A stretch of DNA of 64,000 nucleotides. It comes from DATAES01 sp963721305 (GTDB lineage Bacteria > Actinomycetota > Acidimicrobiia > Acidimicrobiales > JACDCH01). This document shows, in pieces, positions 52,691 to 61,030 of this stretch. The notes under the pieces were generated by a model that was not told the origin of the DNA, did not search any database, and saw nothing but the letters and a program-made list of their open reading frames with translations. Position numbers and translations under genes: made by a program. The DNA lies in assembly GCA_963721305.1 (NCBI GenBank), contig CAVRIR010000002.1, positions 1 through 64,000 of the forward strand. Direction: 5' to 3'. How positions within the stretch are numbered: the stretch's first letter is position 1; each line of letters starts with the position of its first letter.

Positions 52691-53944
52691 GTGAAGGAGG
52701 TGTTCCGGCGCCCCGCGTTCCGTGCCCTGTTCATCGGGCAGGCAGTCTCCGGGTTCGGCGACTGGATGGTGACCGTCGCGCTGATGGCGCTGGTGCTGCA
52801 GCTCTCGGGGTCGTCGACCGCCGTCGGCGGGGTCCTGCTGCTCCGGCTGCTGCCGGCGGCTGCCGCCGCGCCACTCGCCGCTCGCGGCATCAAGGGGTGG
52901 GATCGACGGCGCCTCATGCAGGCCACCGACCTGGTGCGGGCTGGGATCGTCATCGCGATCCCACTGATCACCGCACTGTGGTGGGTGTACGTCTGCGCCT
53001 TCCTGCTCGAAGCCGCGGGCATGGTGTTCCTGCCGGCCCGCGACTCGCTGATCCCCGACCTGGTCGGCGAGGACCAACTGCCTCCCGCCAATGCCGCGAT
53101 CCTCGCTTCGTCGTACGGGACCATCCCGTTCGGCGCCGCTGCCTTCGGTGCCGTGGCGTTGCTCTCACCGAAGGGCGGCTGGATCAACGGACATCCGTTC
53201 GCGCTCGTCTTCTTCGTCGACGCGATCACGTTCGTCGTCTCGTTTCTGTTCGTCTCGCGCCTTCCGCAATCGACGGAGGCGGTCGGCGGATTGAGCGACG
53301 AACCGAACGGACGCTTCCGCGACGCGATCCGAATCCCGCTCGTGCGCATGGTCATGACCCCGGTCGCTGCGATCGTGCTCGCGCTCGGTTCCCTCTTCTC
53401 ACTCGGCGTCGTCTACGTGCGCGAGGTGCTCAACGCGTCCGACACGCAGTTCGGGTTGTTGATCGCGCTGTTCGGGATCGGCGCCGCGATCGGGCTCGGG
53501 TTGCTGCAACTCGTCAAGGGGCGGGACGAGATCTCCAACATCCGTCGGGGCGTGATCGTCCAGGGGGCGACGATCGGCGTCATGAGCCTCGCCAACGGCA
53601 TCGCGCTGGCGTTCATCGGAGCAGTCGCTTTCGGCGCCGCCACCGCCTTCGTCCTCGCCAGCGGCATGAGCGTGTTGCAGTCGACGCTCGATGGGCAGGA
53701 CCGTGTCGTGGCCTTCACCGCCTTCCACGTCATCATCCGTGCAGGGCTCAGCATCTCGGCCATCGCCGCTGGAGTCGCAGGCGATCTGATCGGCACCGTG
53801 CACGTGCCGTTGCTCGGCGACCTCCAACCGGCTCGATTGGTGCTGTTGTGCGCCGGTGCGATCGTCCTCGTGACCGCGCCGATGCTGCGCACCACCGCGA
53901 AGAGGAAGGAGAGCCAGAGCCTTGCCAGTCTCCATACTCACTGA
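52691..53944 (+). CDS. MFS transporter
   Basis: This 417-residue protein starts at GTG 52691 and has about 12 helices. The N-terminus PAFRALFIGQAVSGFGDWMVTVALMALVLQL resembles the MFS_3/enterobactin-exporter-like group (F-x-x-L-x-x-x-Q-x-x-S-x-x-G-D), and LEAAGMVFLPARDSLIPDLVGEDQLPPANA is its conserved loop with PA-R-x-S-L-I-P. It is probably an exporter of a hydrophobic metabolite. The DegV gene begins inside its end (23-nt overlap), so they are co-expressed. Confidence 0.88.
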   Translation: MKEVFRRPAFRALFIGQAVSGFGDWMVTVALMALVLQLSGSSTAVGGVLLLRLLPAAAAAPLAARGIKGWDRRRLMQATDLVRAGIVIAIPLITALWWVYVCAFLLEAAGMVFLPARDSLIPDLVGEDQLPPANAAILASSYGTIPFGAAAFGAVALLSPKGGWINGHPFALVFFVDAITFVVSFLFVSRLPQSTEAVGGLSDEPNGRFRDAIRIPLVRMVMTPVAAIVLALGSLFSLGVVYVREVLNASDTQFGLLIALFGIGAAIGLGLLQLVKGRDEISNIRRGVIVQGATIGVMSLANGIALAFIGAVAFGAATAFVLASGMSVLQSTLDGQDRVVAFTAFHVIIRAGLSISAIAAGVAGDLIGTVHVPLLGDLQPARLVLLCAGAIVLVTAPMLRTTAKRKESQSLASLHTH

Positions 53945-54779
53945 CAGCGCCTCGTCCCTTCCGAAGGAGACGGCGACGGCGGCCGACGTCACGATCGTCC
54001 CGATGTGGCTCACGATCGGCGAGACGTCGATGCACGACGGCGACCTCAGCCTGGAAGAGGTGCTCGCTCGCATCGACGAAGGCATCACGACATCGGCGCC
54101 GACGCCCGGCGAGTTCACGGTCGCGCTGGATGAGGTGGGAACGGATGACGGCGCCCTGATCCTCACGATCGCCGGCACCATGAGCAGCACCGCGCAGTCC
54201 GCCCATCTGGCCGCGCAGTCGTTGGACAGTGAGCGAGTGCACGTGTTCGACACCGGGACTGCAGCCGGCGCGGAAGGGCTCGTGGTGCTCGCGGCCGCTG
54301 AAGCTGCCGCGCGTGGCTTGTCCTTACCGGAGGTCGAGGCGGTGGCGCGGCGAGTCGCGGCGCGCGTGCACCTCATCGCGACGATCGCCGACCTCGACCG
54401 CCTCGCGAAGAGCGGGCGGGTGCCCGAAGCGGCCGCGTGGGCAGGACGGTGGTTGGGTCTACAGCCGATGTTCGAGTTCCGTGACAGTGGCGCGCACGCG
54501 CTGCGTCCGGCGCGCAGCCGGGCCAAGGCGCTCGATCGGATCTTCGAGAGCTGGTCTCGCAGCGCGCCCGAGCACTCGCCCGGTCAGAGCCACGGCGGTC
54601 ACGTTGCCGCGCTGCACGCGCTGTCGCCTGACACGGCCGAAGACATGCTCGACCGCGTCCACGAGGCGACGAACCCGGTCACGTCGTTCGTCGGGTCGTT
54701 CAGTCCGGTGATGGTGGCACACACGGGGCCGGGGCTGGTCGGACTCGCCTGGTGGTGGGACGCCGAGTCTCCAGCGTGA
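53922..54779 (+). CDS. DegV family fatty-acid-binding protein
   Basis: This 285-residue protein starts at TTG 53922 with GGAGAG upstream. DegV proteins bind long-chain fatty acids and present them to fatty-acid kinase FakA. The family shows in VSILTDSASSLPKETA (the S-x-x-D-L-P motif), MWLTIGETSMHDGDLS, TTSAPTPGEFTVALDEV (the T-S-Q/A-P motif), GTMSSTAQSAHLAA, VHVFDTGTAAGAEGLVVL and a C-terminal VAHTGPGLVGLAWWW. No FakA gene is visible. It overlaps the MFS gene end by 23 nt. Confidence 0.92.
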   Translation: MPVSILTDSASSLPKETATAADVTIVPMWLTIGETSMHDGDLSLEEVLARIDEGITTSAPTPGEFTVALDEVGTDDGALILTIAGTMSSTAQSAHLAAQSLDSERVHVFDTGTAAGAEGLVVLAAAEAAARGLSLPEVEAVARRVAARVHLIATIADLDRLAKSGRVPEAAAWAGRWLGLQPMFEFRDSGAHALRPARSRAKALDRIFESWSRSAPEHSPGQSHGGHVAALHALSPDTAEDMLDRVHEATNPVTSFVGSFSPVMVAHTGPGLVGLAWWWDAESPA

Positions 54780-54813
54780 CGCGCGTGCGTCATCCCTGTG
54801 GTCAGCGCTGCCG

Positions 54814-55020
54814 TCAGCGCGACGAGCGGACGAAGACGTGCCAGCCGAGCCAGAGCCAGCCGATGAGGCAGATGACCCGCACCGCGGGATGACGTACCGC
54901 GCGCCTGACGACGTCGGTGACGGATGGGATCCGATGCGTCGTCATGGAGAACACTTGCGCGCCGATCAGCGTGAGCGCGATCAGCGCCCACACCGCGAAC
55001 GAGAGCCCGCGCGACGTCAT
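54814..55020 (-). CDS. Small DUF6186-like membrane protein (couplet 2, second gene)
   Basis: This 68-residue protein starts at ATG 55020, overlapping the upstream stop (ATGA). The helix LSFAVWALIALTLIGAQVF is followed by the polar HRIPSVTDVVRRAVRHPAVR and a second helix with CLIGWLWLGWHVFVRSSR. It matches the 51867-52064 protein helix for helix, including the ending G-W-H-x-F. Unknown function. Together with its upstream partner it repeats the arrangement of couplet 1. Confidence 0.78.
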   Translation of the reverse strand: MTSRGLSFAVWALIALTLIGAQVFSMTTHRIPSVTDVVRRAVRHPAVRVICLIGWLWLGWHVFVRSSR

Positions 55021-55385
55021 GTCGCGAGCAACCAGCCGAACCCGAGCCAGCCACCGAACATCAACCATCGCACGACGTGCTCCGCTTGCAGTGGGTCGGT
55101 GATGCTGCTGATCGTCGGGTGCGCTTCCCGGGGGTGGCCGACGAACGTGATCAACTCCCACACGACGAGCGCGCCGATGATGGCGATCCACACCCACTGG
55201 CCGCTGAGGTCGGAGTCCACCGGCTCGGCGCGGCGTGACACACGGGCCAAGACGATCAGGGCCATACCGGCGACGAGTACGCCGATGGTTCCCGACGTGC
55301 TGAACGGCGGCTGCGCCGTGATCCACCAACCGAACGCCATGAGCATGGCGAAGGCAGCGACGAGTCCCCATCGCGTGCCGGCCAT
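55017..55385 (-). CDS. Membrane protein (couplet 2, first gene)
   Basis: This 122-residue protein has four predicted helices: WGLVAAFAMLMAFGWWI, TIGVLVAGMALIVLA, WVWIAIIGALVVWELITFV and VVRWLMFGGWLGFGWLLAT. It lacks the long N-terminal tail of its couplet-1 counterpart but keeps WEL...HPREAHPTISSIT between the third and fourth helix. It probably forms a complex with the small protein downstream. Its start is 32 bp from element copy B. Confidence 0.75.
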   Translation of the reverse strand: MAGTRWGLVAAFAMLMAFGWWITAQPPFSTSGTIGVLVAGMALIVLARVSRRAEPVDSDLSGQWVWIAIIGALVVWELITFVGHPREAHPTISSITDPLQAEHVVRWLMFGGWLGFGWLLAT

Positions 55386-55416
55386 GGGGAATGAATACCC
55401 TGTCGCCCCCCGACCC

Positions 55417-55526
55417 TCACATTGATGGCTCAGCCACCGATTCGGTGGCTGACACATCACAGAAGCAAACGCGCCGCGTTCTGTGATCGTTGAGCAACCG
55501 ATTCGGTGGTTCAGCAATCAATGTGA
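55417..55526. repeat. 110-bp composite palindromic intergenic element, copy B
   Basis: Ends are TCACATTGAT (55417-55426) and ATCAATGTGA (55517-55526), identical to copy A at 12150-12259. The left lateral palindrome is perfect here (AGCCACCGATTCGGTGGCT, 19 bp), and the centre is TCACAGAA...AACGCG/CGCGTT...TTCTGTGA. Element length and every palindrome position equal copy A while about a third of other bases differ, mostly in loops. A C-rich stretch flanks it on the left and a G-rich one on the right. Confidence 0.82.
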
Positions 55527-55527
55527 C

Positions 55528-55564
55528 GGTGGGCAGGCCGGGCGGTGGGCAGGGCGGGGCGGGG
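55528..55564 (+). repeat. G-tract array, possible G-quadruplex
   Basis: Six G3-G4 runs lie within 34 bases starting at 55531 on the plus strand, directly right of element copy B and 21 nt before the acetyltransferase ATG. Such spacing allows a G-quadruplex in DNA or in a transcript. It parallels the GGGCGAC array beside copy A. Confidence 0.6.
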
Positions 55565-55584
55565 CGAGCGGGTTGACTCTGGGG

Positions 55585-56055
55585 ATGGAAGCACGGCCGG
55601 CGACGATCGAGGATGCGAGCGAGGTGGTGCGGCTCGCGGCGGTGATGTACGAGACCATGGGGATCGACGTGGCGGTTCCGGCCTGGGTCGAGTCCGCCGG
55701 CGACACGTTCCGCTCACGACTCGGACACGACCTCGCGGTGTTCGTCGTCGACCGTCCCGACGGCAACGGACTGGCGGCATCGTGCGCAGGCACGATCGCC
55801 CCTCGACTGCCGGCACCCCACCGCCTCGACGCGAGAACGGGATACGTCCAATGGGTGGCGACGGATCAGGACATGCGCTCGCGCGGCTTCGGCCGGGCGG
55901 TGATGGTCGCGCTGGTCGACTGGTTCGACCAGGAAGGCGTGTGGGCGGTCGACCTGCACGCCACCGCCGATGGCGAGCCGCTCTACCGCGATCTCGGCTT
56001 CGTCGAGAGTCACACCGTCGCCCTGCGCCGCATGGCTGCTGATCGACGCGAGTGA
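55585..56055 (+). CDS. GNAT-family N-acetyltransferase
   Basis: This 156-residue protein begins MEARPATIEDASEVVRLAAVMY. GNAT motif A, which holds acetyl-CoA, is YVQWVATDQDMRSRGFGRAVMVALVDW (R-x-x-G-x-G/A), followed by the motif B region PLYRDLGFVESHTVALRRM. It acetylates an unknown amine. The start has no clear ribosome site and lies just after the G-tract array. An epoxide hydrolase gene follows after 34 nt on the same strand. Confidence 0.9.
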   Translation: MEARPATIEDASEVVRLAAVMYETMGIDVAVPAWVESAGDTFRSRLGHDLAVFVVDRPDGNGLAASCAGTIAPRLPAPHRLDARTGYVQWVATDQDMRSRGFGRAVMVALVDWFDQEGVWAVDLHATADGEPLYRDLGFVESHTVALRRMAADRRE

Positions 56056-56089
56056 CGTAGGGTCCCGTCGATGGGGGCGGAGGAGGACG

Positions 56090-57055
56090 ATGAACGACAT
56101 CCGTGAGCACACCATCTCCACCAATGGCGTCGACCTGCACGTGCTCGAAGCCGGCGACGGAACGCCGGTCGTGCTCGCGCATGGCTTCCCCGAGCTCGCG
56201 TACTCGTGGCGTCATCAGCTTCCTGCGCTCGCGGCCGCCGGCTGCCGCGTGATCGCACCGGATCAACGCGGTTACGGCCGCTCGAGCCTCCCCGATTCGC
56301 TCGAGGACTACGACATCGAGCACCTCGCCGGCGATCTCACGGGACTGCTCGACGCGCTCGGCGAGGAACGAGCGATCTTCGTCGGTCACGACTGGGGCTC
56401 GATGGTCGTCTCGAACATCGCGATGCTCGCGCCCGAGCGCGTGACCGCCATCGTCAACATGAGCGTGCCGTTCCTGCCGCGTGCACCCATGCCGCCGGTG
56501 GAGATGATGCGCAATGCGTTCGTCGACATGTTCTTCTACATCGTGTACTTCCAGGATCCCGGCGTGGCCGACGCCGAGCTCGGCAACGACCCCGCTCGGA
56601 CGATGCGCCGGCTGCTCACGAGCGTGCGATCCGACGACGGTCCGCCCGACCCCGCCGTGTTCGCGAACGACGGCCGCGGCTTCGTCGACCGCATACCCGA
56701 GCCCAGCGGACTTCCTGACTGGCTCAGCAAGGATGAGTTGGACCACTACATCGACGAGTTCACCCGCACCGGTTTCACCGGCGGTCTCAACTGGTACCGC
56801 AACATGGATCGCAACTGGATTCTCACCGAACGAATCGCCGACGCCAAGATCGACGTGCCGTCCTTGTTCATCGGCGGCGCGCTCGACCCGGTCCTGGCGA
56901 TGACACCGCCCGAGAACTTCGTCGATCGGCTGAACGACCATCGCGGCAACGTGCTCGTCGACGACGGGGGCCACTGGGTCCAGCAGGAGAAGCCGAGCGA
57001 GGTCAACGCCGCGCTCATCGAGTTCATCCACGATGTCAACGAAGGCAGGAGCTGA
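56090..57055 (+). CDS. Epoxide hydrolase-type alpha/beta hydrolase
   Basis: This 321-residue protein starts at ATG 56090 with a strong GGAGGAGG ribosome site. HGFPELAYSWRHQ is the H-G-x-P oxyanion motif of soluble epoxide hydrolases. IFVGHDWGSMVVSN holds the Asp nucleophile, LFIGGALDPVLAM is near the acid, and GGHWVQQEKP carries the catalytic His and the family Q-x-E-x-P. GGLNWYRNMDRNW supplies a likely lid tyrosine. It opens an epoxide to a diol. The downstream Zn-type alcohol dehydrogenase, 1 nt after the stop, could oxidise the diol. Confidence 0.92.
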   Translation: MNDIREHTISTNGVDLHVLEAGDGTPVVLAHGFPELAYSWRHQLPALAAAGCRVIAPDQRGYGRSSLPDSLEDYDIEHLAGDLTGLLDALGEERAIFVGHDWGSMVVSNIAMLAPERVTAIVNMSVPFLPRAPMPPVEMMRNAFVDMFFYIVYFQDPGVADAELGNDPARTMRRLLTSVRSDDGPPDPAVFANDGRGFVDRIPEPSGLPDWLSKDELDHYIDEFTRTGFTGGLNWYRNMDRNWILTERIADAKIDVPSLFIGGALDPVLAMTPPENFVDRLNDHRGNVLVDDGGHWVQQEKPSEVNAALIEFIHDVNEGRS

Positions 57056-57056
57056 C

Positions 57057-58094
57057 ATGCGCGCTGCGGTGCTACGAGGGGGCGCGATGGTCGTGCGCGA
57101 CGACGTCCCCGACCCGCGACCGGAGTTCGGTCAGGTGCTCGTGCAGGTCAAGGCGTGCGGCATCTGCGGCTCGGACCTCCACTTCGCCAAGCACGGCGCC
57201 ACCATGCTGGCCCTCGGCGCCGAGATGGAGGGCATCCCCGACATGGGACGCACCCCGCCCGATCTCGGCCGCGACATCTTCATGGGCCACGAATTCTCTG
57301 CCGAAGTGCTCGACGTCGGGCCTGACACGGTTGCACCGAAGGCCGGGACGCTCGTGACTTCGATACCGGTCATGCTGACCATGACCGGCGTCAAAGACCT
57401 CGTGTACAGCAACGAACTACCTGCCGGCTACAGCGAGCGCATGCTCCTGTCGGCGCCGATGCTCGTCGAGGTGCCGAACGGGCTCGACGCCGACCGGGCC
57501 GCGCTCACGGAACCGATGGCGGTCGGGCTCCACGCCGTCAACCGATCGGGCATCGAAGCAGGCAACGGAGCGCTCGTGCTCGGCTGTGGTCCGGTGGGCC
57601 TTGCGGTCATCGCCGGGCTGAAGCTGCGCGGCATCGAACCGATCGTGGCGAGCGACTTCTCCCCTGCCCGCCGCGCGCTCGCGGAGCGCATGGGCGCGCA
57701 CGTGTCCGTCGATCCCATGCAGGAAGGCGCGTTCGACGCGTGGGCGCGCGAGGGCGGCGCCCGTCCGTTGGTGGTGTTCGAAGCGATCGGCGTGCCCGGC
57801 ATCATCGACGGCGCCCTGCGCTCGGCGCCGCCGCAGAGTCGCATCGTCATCGTCGGCGTGTGCATGGAGCGCGACGCGATCACGCCGTTCTTCGCCATCG
57901 GCAAGGAGCTCAACCTGCAGTTCGTGCTCGGCTACGACCCGATGGAGTTCGGCGCCAGCCTCCAGGCGATCGCGGATGGCGCGATCGACGTCGAACCCAT
58001 GATCACCGGGCGGGTCGGACTCGACGGTGTCCCGGGTGCGTTCGACGCGCTCGCCAACCCGGACGAGCACTGCAAGATCCTCGTCACGCCGTAA
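57057..58094 (+). CDS. Zinc-type (MDR) alcohol dehydrogenase without structural zinc site
   Basis: This 345-residue MDR protein has MRAAVLRGGAMVVRDDVPDP at the start, catalytic-zinc ligands in KACGICGSDLHF and FMGHEFSAEVL, and the NAD(P) Rossmann GALVLGCGPVGLAVIAGLKLRG. The four-Cys structural zinc lobe of typical ADHs is missing: the corresponding region reads LVTSIPVMLTMTGVKDLVYSN. It is translated right behind the epoxide hydrolase, so a role in oxidising the resulting diol is probable. Its end is 3 nt from that of the convergent PhyH gene. Confidence 0.9.
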   Translation: MRAAVLRGGAMVVRDDVPDPRPEFGQVLVQVKACGICGSDLHFAKHGATMLALGAEMEGIPDMGRTPPDLGRDIFMGHEFSAEVLDVGPDTVAPKAGTLVTSIPVMLTMTGVKDLVYSNELPAGYSERMLLSAPMLVEVPNGLDADRAALTEPMAVGLHAVNRSGIEAGNGALVLGCGPVGLAVIAGLKLRGIEPIVASDFSPARRALAERMGAHVSVDPMQEGAFDAWAREGGARPLVVFEAIGVPGIIDGALRSAPPQSRIVIVGVCMERDAITPFFAIGKELNLQFVLGYDPMEFGASLQAIADGAIDVEPMITGRVGLDGVPGAFDALANPDEHCKILVTP

Positions 58095-58097
58095 CCG

Positions 58098-58949
58098 TCA
58101 AGCATTTGGGAGCGCGCCGGTGTTGGCGATGCCGGCGGGCAGATCGAAGCCCACGGCCGGTGGGTCGGGAAGATCGCCGTCCGGACGCGGCCACACGATC
58201 GGCGTGACGTCGCCGTCGATGACCTGACCGACTTCGATGTCGCAACGGTCGACGGCGAAGTGCGGGAACGGATAGCCGCGCGTGCTCGTCGACGGCAGGT
58301 AGATGATCGTGTGCACCGCACGATCGCGGTCGGTCGTGTTCGGCCCGGCGAGGTGCACGGTCAAACCATGGTGGAATGCGACCGAGCCCTTCGGCACCTC
58401 GACGAACACAGGCTCGATGGCCGCGACCTCGGGGTCGGCGAGGATGTCGTGCGGCTCGCCGAAGAAGATGTTCACGAACTTGCGCAGGCCGACCGCATGC
58501 GATCCCGGCAGGTACGCCATCGCGCCGGACGCCAGCGTCGAGCCCTCGAACGGGATCCAAGCCGTCACCGACGCGGTCTCCTTCACCGGCCAGTACGGCT
58601 GGTCCTGGTGCGGATCGGTCGCCCGACCACCGGCCTGCTTGTACAAGGCCTGGTCATGCCAGAGCCGGACCGAGTCGACCCCGAGCAGCTCGGCTGCGAC
58701 TTGGCCCAGCCGCGGATCGAACGTCAACGGCCGGACGTCGGAGAAGTCCTCCCAGAGGTTCATGCATTGGATGAACGACTGTTGGTACCGGCTCTTCTCC
58801 GCCAGTGGCGTCGAGTCAGCGGCCGTGCGACGCGCCACAGCCGCCGTCACGAGCGCGCCGTAGTGGTCGAGCTCGTCATCCGACAGGAGGTCGGGCACGA
58901 CGACGTAGCCATCGCGCTCGAAGCCCTCGATGAGCGCGCCGGTGATCAC
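58098..58949 (-). CDS. Phytanoyl-CoA dioxygenase (PhyH) family protein
   Basis: This 283-residue Fe(II)/2-oxoglutarate oxygenase starts at GTG 58949 (VITGALIEGFERDGYVVV). The iron site is H-x-D in TDPHQDQPYWP with the distal His in GLTVHLAGPN; RDRAVHTIIYLPS holds the likely 2-oxoglutarate Arg. VRLWHDQALYKQAGG is typical of the family. It hydroxylates an unactivated carbon next to a carboxyl or CoA thioester in known members, but the family is broad. It follows the CaiB gene by 13 nt and is the last gene of the six-gene minus-strand operon. Confidence 0.9.
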   Translation of the reverse strand: MITGALIEGFERDGYVVVPDLLSDDELDHYGALVTAAVARRTAADSTPLAEKSRYQQSFIQCMNLWEDFSDVRPLTFDPRLGQVAAELLGVDSVRLWHDQALYKQAGGRATDPHQDQPYWPVKETASVTAWIPFEGSTLASGAMAYLPGSHAVGLRKFVNIFFGEPHDILADPEVAAIEPVFVEVPKGSVAFHHGLTVHLAGPNTTDRDRAVHTIIYLPSTSTRGYPFPHFAVDRCDIEVGQVIDGDVTPIVWPRPDGDLPDPPAVGFDLPAGIANTGALPNA

Positions 58950-58962
58950 GCGGCCGCCGCGT

Positions 58963-60129
58963 TCAGACTGCACCCGCGTCCTGGAGGCGAGCGATGTCGT
59001 CCCACGTGTAACCGAGCTCGAGCAGGACCTCTTCGGTGTGCTGTCCGAGCTCGGGCGCGATCGAGGCCGGTGTGGCCGGTGTCGCACTGAACGCGACAGG
59101 CGCGGCGATGCAGTCGATGCCGTCGACTGTCGCCAGGTAACCGTTGGCACGCACGTTCGGATCGGCGAGGACTTCGGCGTGATCGCGCACGGGCGCGTTG
59201 CGGATGCCGGCCGCGCTTAGGCGCGTCGCCCACTCCTCGGTCGTCACCGCCGACATCGCCTCGTCGAGCAATGGGAACAGCGCCGCCTTCTGCTCGTCCC
59301 AGTACAGGGTCTCCGAGAACTGTTCGTAGAGCTCGGGCCGACCAACGAGCTCGAAGAACGTCTGGCGCATCCGCCCGACGACACCGACGACCGCGATCCA
59401 ACCGTCGGCGGTGCGGAACACGCCGTAGAGCCCGGGGATGAGCGGATGGCCGCGGTTGGCCCGACCCGCAGGTGCGCCACGCATGAGACAGCCCGTGTAT
59501 TCACTGGCCTGCGCCCAGATCTGCCCGCCGAGCAGCGACGTCGTGATCTTCTGTCCACGGCCCGTCTGTTCGCGCGCGTAGAGCGCGGCGAGGATGCCGG
59601 CGACCATGTTCTGCGACGCGACATGATCGGCGATGGTGACCGCGACCGGCGTTACTTCGCCGCCGTCGAGTCCGGTCGTGCTGATGAGTCCGCCGGCCGC
59701 TTGCCCGCTGAGGTCCGCGCCTTCGCGGGTGGCATCGGTTCCCTCGGTTCCGTACGTCGATCCGGCCGCGTAGACGATGCGCGGGTTGCGGGCCGCGACG
59801 ACGTCGTAGCCGAGCCCCCAACTGTCCATCGTCCCCGGTGCGAAGTTCGTGATGACGACGTCGGCCCACTCCATCATCCGCAGGAACACATCACGACCGT
59901 CGTTCGTGCGCAGATCGAGCGTGACGCTGCGCTTGCCACGGTTGCAACCGATGAACCATGCACTGCGCGCGTCGTCGGGCTGCAGCGGCAGCCAGCGCGA
60001 CTGATCGCCGCGGCCTGGCAGCTCGACCTTGATGACCTCGGCGCCCCACTCGCGCAATGTCGCGGCGGCCTGCGGTCCCTGCACGAGCAAGCCCGCCTCG
60101 ACCACGTTCACACCGTCGAGTGCTCCCAT
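58963..60129 (-). CDS. CaiB/BaiF family CoA-transferase
   Basis: This 388-residue family III protein has GALDGVNVVEAGLLVQGPQAAATLREWGAEVIKVE, WFIGCNRGKRSVTLDLR, TNFAPGTMDSWGLGYDVVAARNPRIVYAAGS and the catalytic Asp in REGADLSGQAAGGLISTTG. The GHDINY signature of alpha-methylacyl-CoA racemase is missing, so transfer of CoA between acids is favoured. The C-terminal half has PIAPELGQHTEEVLLELGY-like sequence typical of the family. It is 3 nt after the SDR gene and 13 nt before PhyH. Compared with the 48362-49489 paralogue it is clearly a different subfamily. Confidence 0.92.
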   Translation of the reverse strand: MGALDGVNVVEAGLLVQGPQAAATLREWGAEVIKVELPGRGDQSRWLPLQPDDARSAWFIGCNRGKRSVTLDLRTNDGRDVFLRMMEWADVVITNFAPGTMDSWGLGYDVVAARNPRIVYAAGSTYGTEGTDATREGADLSGQAAGGLISTTGLDGGEVTPVAVTIADHVASQNMVAGILAALYAREQTGRGQKITTSLLGGQIWAQASEYTGCLMRGAPAGRANRGHPLIPGLYGVFRTADGWIAVVGVVGRMRQTFFELVGRPELYEQFSETLYWDEQKAALFPLLDEAMSAVTTEEWATRLSAAGIRNAPVRDHAEVLADPNVRANGYLATVDGIDCIAAPVAFSATPATPASIAPELGQHTEEVLLELGYTWDDIARLQDAGAV

Positions 60130-60132
60130 CCC

Positions 60133-61023
60133 TCAGCCTTCGAACGGTCCCTTGCCCATCTGGTCCCGGACGGTCACGACCGGCGGGTTGGTGAGCGTGC
60201 GCCGCTGCCAGTTCGCGCCGTCGACGACGAGCGTGTGCCCGGAGATGAAGCGGGCGTAGGGCGACGCGAGGAAGGTCGCCGCCCAACCGAGCTCTTGGCG
60301 CTGGCCGACACGCATGGCGGGCTGGCAACCGTCCTTCTCACTCGTCCGGTCGAGGTTGCCCTTGATGTCGTCGGTCATGTCCTCGTGCGGGAACAGACCC
60401 GGAACGAGCCCGTTGACCTGGATCCCGTACGGTCCCCACTCGACGGCGAGCGTCTCGGTCATGTTCTTCACGCCGGCCTTGGCCGCCGCTGAGTGGGCGA
60501 AGCCCGGACCGCCTGTCCACGCATACGACGCGCCGACGTTGACGATCGATCCCGGCGTGCCCGCGGCAAGATGGCGGCGGCCGAACTCGCGCGAACACAG
60601 GAACGTGCCGTTGAGCGTGATGTCGACAACGGTTCGCCACGCGTTCGGTGACATGTCCTCGCTCGGGACCGGGAAGTTGGCGGCCGCGTTGTTGACCAGG
60701 ACGCCGGGAAGTCCGAACGCCTCCGTCGCCGCGTCGAACGCGCGGCTCACAGCGTCCGCGTCGCGGATGTCGCACGGCACCGCGACGACGTCGGCTCCCA
60801 CCACTTTCATCGCCGCCCGCCCAGCTTCCAGGTGCTCGTCCTTGCGGCTGGCGATGACGATCGACGCGCCGACGCGCGCGAACTCCACGGCGATCGCCTT
60901 GCCGAGCCCGGTGCCACCGCCGGTGACGAAGACCGCCACGCCGTCGAACGTCCCGGGAGCAAGCGCGCTCGCCCCGACCGCAGGCGGTGCCGGGAGTCCG
61001 ATCATCTCGCTTCGCTCACTCAT
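60133..61023 (-). CDS. 2,4-dienoyl-CoA reductase-like SDR
   Basis: This 296-residue SDR has FVTGGGTGLGKAIAVEFARVGA (NADP-binding), NNAAANFPVPSEDMSP (the NAAANF variant typical of DECR) and GASYAWTGGPGFAHSAAAKAGV. In the last segment the Tyr lies 15 residues before the Lys, as in mitochondrial DECR1, instead of the classical YxxxK. That spacing makes reduction of 2,4-dienoyl-CoA, an auxiliary step in unsaturated fatty-acid oxidation, the best guess. It is 7 nt after the crotonase gene and 3 nt before the CaiB gene. Confidence 0.88.
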   Translation of the reverse strand: MSERSEMIGLPAPPAVGASALAPGTFDGVAVFVTGGGTGLGKAIAVEFARVGASIVIASRKDEHLEAGRAAMKVVGADVVAVPCDIRDADAVSRAFDAATEAFGLPGVLVNNAAANFPVPSEDMSPNAWRTVVDITLNGTFLCSREFGRRHLAAGTPGSIVNVGASYAWTGGPGFAHSAAAKAGVKNMTETLAVEWGPYGIQVNGLVPGLFPHEDMTDDIKGNLDRTSEKDGCQPAMRVGQRQELGWAATFLASPYARFISGHTLVVDGANWQRRTLTNPPVVTVRDQMGKGPFEG

Positions 61024-61030
61024 CTGCCCT

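Noticed and set aside
54777..54792. TGACGC-GCGT-GCGTCA as a second copy of the 24791 operator
   Set aside because: Spacer is 4 bp instead of 2, and it lies at the end of the DegV gene between convergent genes, with no promoter nearby.
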